Shown piece after piece: positions 46,508 to 52,769 of a stretch of 52,769 nt of DNA. Both the position numbers and the translations under genes were made by a program. Positions within the stretch are counted from its first letter, which is position 1. The number at the start of each line of letters is the position of its first letter. The notes under the pieces were generated by a model. The model worked only from the letters and a program-made list of their open reading frames with translations, ran no database searches and was not told the origin of the DNA. The stretch is from Halothiobacillus sp. (GTDB taxonomy: Bacteria; Pseudomonadota; Gammaproteobacteria; JAAZVP01), in the NCBI GenBank assembly GCA_018623495.1, contig JAAZVP010000015.1:1-52769 (forward strand). The letters run 5' to 3'.

Positions 46508-47425
46508 ATGATCCGAGTCGAGTCACTGCGAAGAAGCTATGGTGACACCCTGGCGGTGGATGACGTGAGCTTCACCATCGGCCGCGGCGAGGTGGTGGGG
46601 CTGCTGGGTCACAACGGCGCCGGCAAGACCACCATCATGAAGATGCTGACCGGCTACCTGGAGCCAACGGCCGGCACCATCCGCATCGACGATCTCACGG
46701 TCGGCCCGGACACCGCCGCCATCCAGGCGCGCATCGGCTACCTGCCGGAGAACTGCCCGGTGTGGCCGGAGATGACGGTGATCGACTACCTCGACTACCA
46801 GGCGGCGCTGCACGGCATCCCCGAGGCGCGGCGCACGGCGGCCGTCGCCCGGGCGATCCGCCGCACGTCGCTGGAGGAGAAGGCCGCCGCGCCCATCCAT
46901 ACCCTCTCGCGCGGCTACCGTCAGCGCGTCGGCGTGGCCCAGGCGATCCTGCACGACCCGGAGATCGTCATCCTCGACGAACCCACCAACGGCCTCGACC
47001 CCACCCAGATCCGCGAGATGCGCGACCTCATCCGCGAGCTGGCCGAGAGCGCCACGGTGATCGTCTCCACCCACATCCTGCAGGAGGTGCAGGCGGTGTG
47101 CGAGCGGGTGTTGATCCTGCGCGCCGGGCGGCTGGTGGTCGATGAGCGCCTCGACGCGCTGCAGCAGAGCCCCGCCCTGCGGGTGGCGGTCGGCGGTGAT
47201 GCCCGCTCCACGTTGGCGCAGGTGGAGGGCGTGGCCGCCGTGGAGGAGATCGAGGCCGCCGGGGACGGGTGCCACCGCTACCGCCTCGCCGCCGCACCGG
47301 AGGCGGCGCCGCGCGTGGCCCGGGCGCTGGCGGGGGCCAATCTCCCCCTGCACGAGCTGAGCGGCGAGCGCCGCGATCTGGAGAGCATCTTCGCCCAGGT
47401 GAACGAGGAGGTGGCCCATGCGTGA
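46508..47425 (+). CDS. ABC transporter ATP-binding protein (GldA-like)
   Basis: A 305-residue ABC ATPase. Walker A is [14 protein letters not shown], the signature is [16 protein letters not shown] (the GldA/NodI-type variant of LSGGQ), Walker B is [13 protein letters not shown], and the switch His is in [11 protein letters not shown]. About 80 C-terminal residues (225-305) form an extra domain typical of ABC-2 exporters. The stop overlaps the next start (ATGCGTGA), so it is coupled to the permease-GldG fusion. Homologues power gliding motility in Bacteroidetes, but in Proteobacteria the exported substrate is unknown. Confidence 0.9.
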   Translation: MIRVESLRRSYGDTLAVDDVSFTIGRGEVVGLLGHNGAGKTTIMKMLTGYLEPTAGTIRIDDLTVGPDTAAIQARIGYLPENCPVWPEMTVIDYLDYQAALHGIPEARRTAAVARAIRRTSLEEKAAAPIHTLSRGYRQRVGVAQAILHDPEIVILDEPTNGLDPTQIREMRDLIRELAESATVIVSTHILQEVQAVCERVLILRAGRLVVDERLDALQQSPALRVAVGGDARSTLAQVEGVAAVEEIEAAGDGCHRYRLAAAPEAAPRVARALAGANLPLHELSGERRDLESIFAQVNEEVAHA

Positions 47426-50327
47426 CCTGCCGACCATCATTGGACGCGTCGCCCGCAAGGAGTTCCGCGCCTTCTTCGCCACGCCAGCGGCCTATCTGTT
47501 CCTCGGCGCCTTCCTGGCGGCGACGCTGTTCGTCTTCTTCTGGGTGGAGACCTTCTTCGCCCGCAACATCGCCGACGTGCGGCCGCTGTTCCAGTGGCTG
47601 CCGCTGCTGCTGATCTTCCTGGTGGCGGCGCTGACCATGCGCGCCTGGTCCGAGGAGCGCCGCGCCGGCACCCTGGAGAGCCTGCTCACCGCGCCGGTCA
47701 GCCCCCTGGCGCTGATCCTCGGCAAGTTCGCCGCCGCCCTGGGGCTGGTGGCGCTGGCCCTGGCGCTCACCCTGCCGCTGCCAGTGACAGTCTCCCTGCT
47801 GGGGCCGCTGGACTGGGGGCCGGTGGTCGGCGGCTACGTGGCGACGCTGTTCCTGGCCGCCGCCTACGTGGCCATCGGCCTTTACATGAGTGCACGCACC
47901 GACAATCCCATTGTCGCCCTGATCCTGACGGCGGTGGTCTGCGGCCTGTTCTACCTGATCGGCTCGCCCACCCTGACCACCCTGTTCGGCCACGAGATCG
48001 GCGGCGTGCTGGCGCTGCTCGGCACCGGCACCCGCTTCGAGTCGATCACCCGCGGCGTGCTCGACCTGCGCGATCTCTACTACTACCTCTCCATCGTCGG
48101 GGTGTTCCTCACCCTCAACCGCTTCACGCTGGAGCGGCTGCGCTGGGCCGGCAACCCCGTTGGCCGCCGTCACCGGCTGTGGGGCTGGGCCGCGGGGCTG
48201 GCGGCGGCCAATTTCATCGCCGCCAACCTGTGGCTGGCCCCCATCGGCTGGGCGCGGGCCGACATCACCGCCGGCAACCAGTACTCCCTCTCCGCGGCGA
48301 CCGAGGCGCAGCTGGCGCGGCTGCAGGAGCCGCTGCTGATCCGTGGCTACTTCTCGGCCAAGACCCATCCGCTGCTGGCGCCGCTGGTGCCGAAGATCCG
48401 GAACCTGCTGGAGGAGTATTCGGTGGCCGGTGGCGATCGCCTGCGGGTGGAATTCGTCGATCCCACCCGCGACCGCGAGGCCGAGGAGGAGGCCGCGGCG
48501 CGCTACGGTATCCAACCCGTGCCCTTCCAGACCGCCGACCGCTATCAATCCTCGGTGGTCAGCTCCTACTTCGACCTGGTCATCGCCTACGGCGACCAGT
48601 ACGAGAAACTCGGTTTCCGTGATCTCATCGAGGTGAAGACGCGTGGCGAGGGCGACCTCGACGTGGTTTTGAAGAACCCCGAATACGCCATCACCCGCGC
48701 CATCCGCAAGGTGACCAGCGCCTGGGCGGCGGGCGGCAACCCCTTCGAACGGATCGCCGAGCCGGTCACCTTCAAGGGCTATATTTCGCCGAAGGAGAAG
48801 CTGCCGGAGAGCCTGCGCGACCTGCGCGGCGAGCTGGAGAAAGTGCTCGACGAGCTGGACCGGCAGGCCGACGACAAGCTGAAGGTGCGTATCCAGGATC
48901 CGGACGCAGGGGATGGCGAGCTCGCCGCCGAGCTCGAGCGCAAGTACGGCTTCGGCCCGCAGATCGCCGGCCTGCTCGACCCGACGCCGTTCTGGTTCCA
49001 CATGGTGCTGGAGAGCGGCGGCGAGACGGTGCAGGTGCCCCTGCCCAAGACGCTGGACAAGGCGGCCCTGAAACGCAGCATCGACGCCGCCCTGCAGCGG
49101 CTCGTCCCCGGGGCACTGGATACCGTCGCGCTGGTCAAACCGAAGCCCTTTGGGCCCGGCGGCCACCGCTACAGCGAACTGGAGAAGGTGTTGGGCGAGA
49201 ACCTGCGCATCGAGGAGACCGACCTGAAGAGCGGCCGGGTGCCGGCCGAGGCCGACCTGCTGCTGGTCCTCGCTCCCCGGGAGCTGGACGACAAGCAGCG
49301 CTTCGCCATCGACCAGTTCCTGATGCGCGGCGGCAGCGTGGTGCTCGCCACCTCGCCCTTCGACGTGCAGGTGGGGAACAGCCTCAGCGCGAGCAAGCAG
49401 GCCTCCGGGCTCCGGGAGTGGCTCGGCCACCACGGCATCGAGATCGTCAAGACCATGGTGCTCGATCCGCAGAACACCGCCCTGCCGGTGCCGGTGGAGC
49501 GCCGCGTCGGCGGTCTGACGTTCCGCGAGTACCGCATGTTGCCCTATCCCCACTTCCCGGACCTGCGCGGCGGGCGGCTCAACCAGGAGAACCCCATCAC
49601 CGCCTCGCTCGGGCAGCTCACCCTCAACTGGGCCTCGCCGGTGACGGTGGACGCGGAGAAGAACAAGGGACGCAAGGTGATCGAGCTGCTGCACAGTTCA
49701 CCGCAGAGCTGGGTGTCGGACAGCCTCGACCTGGTGCCCGATTACCGCGCCCATCCCGACACCGGCTTCGCCGCCGGGGGCGAGCGCAAGCCGCGCCTGC
49801 TGGCGGTGGCGGTCGAGGGGCGCTTCGATTCGTTCTATCAGGGCAAGGAGTCCCCCTTGGCCAAGGCCGAGCAGGCCGATAAGGCCGATAAGGCCGGTGA
49901 GGCCGGTGAGGCCGGCGAGAAGGACGACGAGAACGGCGCGAAGGACGAGAAGGAGACGCCCCGGATCACCGGCGTCATCGACCGTTCGCCGGCGTCGTCG
50001 CGCCTGATCCTGGTCGCGAGCAACAGCTTCGCCTCCGACGCGGCGCTGGACCTCGCCTCCCAGGCGCTCAACACCCGCTACAGCAAGCCGCTGGCCTTCC
50101 TGCAGAACGCCATCGACTGGTCGCTGGAGGATCGCGAGCTGCTCGCCCTGCGCGGGCAGACGCAGCTGGCGCGCACCCTCGAACCCCTGCGTGACGGCGA
50201 GCGGCGGCTGTGGGAGTCGCTCAACTACGCCCTGGCCCTGTTCGGCCTCGTCGCCGTCTGGGGCTGGCGCCGCCGGGTGGCAGCGGCCGACCGTAAACGC
50301 TACGACCAGGTTCTTGCGGAGGTGTGA
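47418..50327 (+). CDS. ABC-2 permease fused to GldG-like domain
   Basis: A 969-residue fusion. Residues about 1-245 form an ABC-2 permease with six hydrophobic segments (GldF-like). From about 255 on, a membrane-anchored GldG-type (ABC-type uncharacterised) periplasmic region follows, beginning ADITAGNQYSLSAATEAQL, a sequence typical of the family, and the C-terminus has another membrane helix (about 935-955, ALALFGLVAVWGWRR). A charged low-complexity linker (about 815-848, rich in KADKA / GEAGE repeats) precedes the last part. The gene overlaps the ATPase gene by eight bases and is followed three bases later by a DUF4340 gene. It is probably an exporter or a machine acting at the envelope; the substrate is unknown. 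Confidence 0.88.
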   Translation: MRDLPTIIGRVARKEFRAFFATPAAYLFLGAFLAATLFVFFWVETFFARNIADVRPLFQWLPLLLIFLVAALTMRAWSEERRAGTLESLLTAPVSPLALILGKFAAALGLVALALALTLPLPVTVSLLGPLDWGPVVGGYVATLFLAAAYVAIGLYMSARTDNPIVALILTAVVCGLFYLIGSPTLTTLFGHEIGGVLALLGTGTRFESITRGVLDLRDLYYYLSIVGVFLTLNRFTLERLRWAGNPVGRRHRLWGWAAGLAAANFIAANLWLAPIGWARADITAGNQYSLSAATEAQLARLQEPLLIRGYFSAKTHPLLAPLVPKIRNLLEEYSVAGGDRLRVEFVDPTRDREAEEEAAARYGIQPVPFQTADRYQSSVVSSYFDLVIAYGDQYEKLGFRDLIEVKTRGEGDLDVVLKNPEYAITRAIRKVTSAWAAGGNPFERIAEPVTFKGYISPKEKLPESLRDLRGELEKVLDELDRQADDKLKVRIQDPDAGDGELAAELERKYGFGPQIAGLLDPTPFWFHMVLESGGETVQVPLPKTLDKAALKRSIDAALQRLVPGALDTVALVKPKPFGPGGHRYSELEKVLGENLRIEETDLKSGRVPAEADLLLVLAPRELDDKQRFAIDQFLMRGGSVVLATSPFDVQVGNSLSASKQASGLREWLGHHGIEIVKTMVLDPQNTALPVPVERRVGGLTFREYRMLPYPHFPDLRGGRLNQENPITASLGQLTLNWASPVTVDAEKNKGRKVIELLHSSPQSWVSDSLDLVPDYRAHPDTGFAAGGERKPRLLAVAVEGRFDSFYQGKESPLAKAEQADKADKAGEAGEAGEKDDENGAKDEKETPRITGVIDRSPASSRLILVASNSFASDAALDLASQALNTRYSKPLAFLQNAIDWSLEDRELLALRGQTQLARTLEPLRDGERRLWESLNYALALFGLVAVWGWRRRVAAADRKRYDQVLAEV

Positions 50328-50330
50328 TCC

Positions 50331-51392
50331 ATGGAAAAGAGCATCAAACTGCTCACCGCGCTACTTGTGCTCCAGATGTTGGCGGCGGTCGGATTGGGCC
50401 TGACCGACCGGGGGCTCTCCGCCGGTAGCCAGACCGGTCCGCTGCTCGAGGTGGACGGGGAGAAGGTCGACCGCATCACGCTGGAGGGCCCCGACGGAGC
50501 CAAGGTGGTTCTGGCGAACAAGGACGGCCGCTGGCAACTGCCCGACGCCGGCGGCTTCCCCGCCGATGGCGATCGCGTCCGACGGCTCATCGACCGCCTG
50601 AGCGGTCTCCAGGCAGGCACACCGGTGGCCACCAGTGATGAGGCGCGGCGCCGCTTCAAGGTCGGGGAGGAGGCCTTCGAGCGGCGCATCACCCTGGCCC
50701 GGGGGGACCAGACGCTGGCCACGCTGTACCTGGGCAGCTCGCCCGGGATGAAGCGCATCCACGCCCGGACCGGAGATCAGGAGGCCATCCACGTGGTGGA
50801 GCTGGCCGCCTACCAGGTGCCGGTGAGCGCCGATGACTGGCGCGACAAGGCCCTGCTCAGCCTGCCGTCATCGGAGATCGCCGCCATTGAGATCGACGGC
50901 CTGCGCATCGAGCGCGCCGGAAAGGCGGGGGATGAGCAAAGCGAGGGCACGGACGAGGAACCCGCCTGGACGGCGAGCCCGCTCCCGGAAGGCAAACGCC
51001 TGAAGGTGGAGGCCGCCGACAAGCTTGTCCGCCGGCTGGCCGATCTGCGCTTCGAAAAAGTGCTGGGCAAAGAGCCCAAACCGGAATACGGCCTGGAGCA
51101 GCCGCTGCTGGAGCTGGAAGTCACACGCAAGGAGGGGGAGACGATCCGTTACCGGCTGGGCAAGGCGCCGGAGAAGGAGGCGTATACCCTCAAGGTCTCC
51201 AGCCGCCCCGAGTACTTCCGCCTCGCCTCCTTTGTTGCAAAGCCGCTGATCGAGGCGGCGGCGCGTGAGGCGCTGCTCGCCCCGGCCGTGACCGGGGCCG
51301 AGCAGCAGCGGGACGGGGCGGCCGAGCAAGCCCGGACCAAAGAGCCCCAAACCGATGCGAAAAACGAGGGACAAGTCTCCTCTGAGCGGTAA
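50331..51392 (+). CDS. DUF4340 domain protein
   Basis: A 353-residue protein with an N-terminal membrane anchor (about 6-24) and a periplasmic DUF4340 region. Beta-rich segments such as ITLEGPDGAKVVLANKDGRWQLPDAGGFPADGDRVRRLIDRL fall within the first half; the C-terminal 40 residues are charged and low in complexity. This family is commonly the third gene of Gld-type ABC operons, and here it follows after three bases, its GGAGGTG site lying in the end of the permease fusion gene. It probably completes a three-protein complex. The function is unknown. Confidence 0.87.
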   Translation: MEKSIKLLTALLVLQMLAAVGLGLTDRGLSAGSQTGPLLEVDGEKVDRITLEGPDGAKVVLANKDGRWQLPDAGGFPADGDRVRRLIDRLSGLQAGTPVATSDEARRRFKVGEEAFERRITLARGDQTLATLYLGSSPGMKRIHARTGDQEAIHVVELAAYQVPVSADDWRDKALLSLPSSEIAAIEIDGLRIERAGKAGDEQSEGTDEEPAWTASPLPEGKRLKVEAADKLVRRLADLRFEKVLGKEPKPEYGLEQPLLELEVTRKEGETIRYRLGKAPEKEAYTLKVSSRPEYFRLASFVAKPLIEAAAREALLAPAVTGAEQQRDGAAEQARTKEPQTDAKNEGQVSSER

Positions 51393-51489
51393 CCGCCGGC
51401 TCGCCTGGGAGTGAACGAGAACCCGCGTGCCGGTGGCAGGGCGCGGCCCGGTGACCGGGCAGGCGCCTTGGCGGCGCGGTTGGCGGCCC
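51388..51489. repeat. ~100-bp dispersed direct repeat, copy 1
   Basis: Shares CCGCCGGCTCGCC, GTGAACGAGAACC, GCGGCCCGGTGACCGGGCAG and GCGCC with 52059-52162, in the same orientation, about 670 bases apart. It begins at the stop codon of the DUF4340 gene. The palindrome-like GCCCGGTGACCGGGC is part of it. The whole stretch 51393-52189 contains no convincing gene. Confidence 0.75.
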
Positions 51490-51741
51490 CTCTACCCCAA
51501 AATGAAAAGGGCCTCCGCAATTTGGCGTGACCTCTCTCACCAGGCCACGGCAGAGGATCATGTCTCTCGCCGAGGCACCAAGGACGCAAGGGGCAAGGCG
51601 CCCCAGGCCATCGACCGTTGGTTCGGTCTTCTCAGGTACTTGATCGTTGCACCCCGGGGCCCCTCGGGCCGTGCCCGACAGCAAGCCCCCGGCGACGAGG
51701 TTTGCCCGAAGGGCCAAGGCGCCGGGGTGCCCTTGTCTTTG

Positions 51742-51775
51742 GGCACTTTCTATTGGGCAAGCAATAGAAAGTGCC
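51742..51775. repeat. Long perfect hairpin, 14-bp arms
   Basis: GGCACTTTCTATTG and CAATAGAAAGTGCC flank a six-base loop GGCAAG. There is no gene around it. It resembles intergenic sequences with CTTTC/GAAAG arms around a GGCAAGC core that I know from other Proteobacteria. Its function is unknown. Confidence 0.8.
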
Positions 51776-51896
51776 TCGCGCACCCGGCAACAAACGGAGA
51801 GGAAGAACACCGGCGCCAAAGGTGCGCGAAATCCCTGTTACGTGGCTTATAGGTCCCCCGCTTCGCTGAGTGCGCAGGACGAAAGTCGCAGGTCGC

Positions 51897-51921
51897 AGTA
51901 CGTAGTACGTAGTACGTAGTA
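51897..51921. repeat. Heptanucleotide tandem repeat (AGTACGT)
   Basis: AGTACGT is repeated three and a half times with no mismatch, in noncoding DNA upstream of the second dispersed repeat copy. The period is 7, like the TTCCGGC run at 24720-24747. Confidence 0.8.
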
Positions 51922-52058
51922 CCCAGAGCGTGGCGGGGCTGGAGATCATTCCGGGGTGCGGGCTTATGACTTGAGCTCGAAGCCGGAAGCTCGAAACCAC
52001 GCGCGCGTGGTGCAAGGGGAGATCGAGGGGGCCGGGCCTCGCCCGGAAAGACAACGGC

Positions 52059-52162
52059 GGTGACCGCCGGCTCGCCCGGGGGGTGAACGAGAACCGGCGT
52101 GCCGGTAGCAGGCCGCGGCCCGGTGACCGGGCAGGCGCCATGGCGGCGGAGCTGACGGGCCG
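52059..52162. repeat. ~100-bp dispersed direct repeat, copy 2
   Basis: Second copy of the repeat at 51388-51489, with a few substitutions (for example GCCGGTAGCAGG against GCCGGTGGCAGG). It lies just beyond the rRNA operon's terminator. Confidence 0.75.
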
Positions 52163-52189
52163 CTTCGCGGCCTCCCCGTGCCGCAAAAG

Positions 52190-52222
52190 GAAAAGCCCCA
52201 GCCTGTTTCCAGACTGGGGCTT
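52190..52222 (-). terminator. Terminator of the rRNA operon
   Basis: AAGCCCCAG and CTGGGGCTT form a perfect 9-bp stem (52193-52222); on the minus strand the hairpin is followed by TTTTCC. It lies 10 bases after the end of the 5S gene. Confidence 0.85.
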
Positions 52223-52231
52223 CGTGGTATG

Positions 52232-52347
52232 ACCTGGCGGTGACCTACTTTCGCATGGGGAGGCCCCACACTATCATCGGCGCTGAGCCGTTTCACTTCT
52301 GAGTTCGGGATGGGATCAGGTGGTTCCGACTCGCTATGGCCGCCAGG
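52232..52347 (-). rRNA. rrf: 5S ribosomal RNA
   Basis: About 116 bases. The 5' end (on the minus strand) starts CCTGGCGGCCATAGCG and the 3' end finishes with the complementary CGCCAGG, giving the closing stem. The conserved core CCATCCCGAACTCAGAAGTG is present. It is the last gene of a leftward rRNA operon and is followed by a terminator. Confidence 0.93.
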
Positions 52348-52426
52348 AAAAGCGGTTTGTCGAGGCGTTCGACAATACGTGAATGCTTAGGCGATCGAGC
52401 GATTGGCAGACCATTTGGGTGTTATA

Positions 52427-52769
<343 letters not shown>

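Noticed and set aside
47028-49694. 888-codon minus-strand frame opposite the ABC genes
   Set aside because: Shadow of the ATPase and permease-GldG frames, without recognisable domains.
52348-52426. A tRNA gene in the 23S-5S spacer
   Set aside because: The 79-base spacer has no cloverleaf or T-loop (GGTTCGAAT-like) motif.

Overview
The window is GC-rich bacterial chromosome from what is most likely a sulfur-oxidising, autotrophic gammaproteobacterium of the Ectothiorhodospiraceae / Halothiobacillus type. The evidence is a sulfide dehydrogenase flavoprotein, soxXA and soxB, a rhodanese-tusA-dsrE2 sulfur-carrier cluster, the Calvin-cycle repair phosphatase cbbY, and a gammaproteobacterial ilvIHC / pssA / leuA order. 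The species cannot be named from the sequence.

Layout. 1-3305: a PhoD-type phosphatase gene between two IS256-family elements, one cut by the window edge and one decayed. 3331-6344: a Tat-exported sulfide dehydrogenase flavoprotein divergent from a sigma54 activator; a good -24/-12 promoter and two palindromes lie between them. 6423-13158: a very large PAS/GAF diguanylate cyclase, then a TSUP anion permease and a second PAS-PAS diguanylate cyclase, with arrays of a ~93-bp palindromic repeat on both sides of the last two genes. 13179-18716: cbbY, small unknown genes, a cysteine-poor DksA-like protein, a ribosome hibernation factor, an archease remnant, a hydrolase / phosphoribosyltransferase pair and a HAD phosphatase. 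18739-22768: cyclopropane fatty acid synthase and a peroxide-defence run (peroxiredoxin-glutaredoxin fusion, glutathione reductase, Dps). 22898-27962: gluQ, a lipoprotein, prfC and two divergent DUF302 paralogues. 28099-34997: leftward ilvI-ilvH-ilvC, pssA, leuA, udg, rimI. 35181-37691: a FadL-like porin and a periplasmic protein. 38004-38973: sulfur-carrier cluster. 39108-45514: BepA-like protease, soxX, soxA, soxB and an HD-GYP protein. 45515-46507: remnants of an IS3 orfA and of a PDZ-domain gene. 46508-51392: a Gld-type ABC system (ATPase, permease-GldG fusion, DUF4340). 51393-52769: repeat-rich DNA and the 3' end of a leftward rRNA operon (5S and partial 23S).

How it fits together. Sulfide can be oxidised in the periplasm by the flavoprotein, thiosulfate by SoxXA/SoxB (SoxYZ and SoxCD are not here), and sulfane sulfur can be passed in the cytoplasm by rhodanese, TusA and DsrE2. 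A TSUP permease may export sulfite or sulfate. Three c-di-GMP-related genes (two synthases, one HD-GYP) suggest strong second-messenger control. Peroxiredoxin-glutaredoxin, glutathione reductase and Dps form an oxidative-stress unit.
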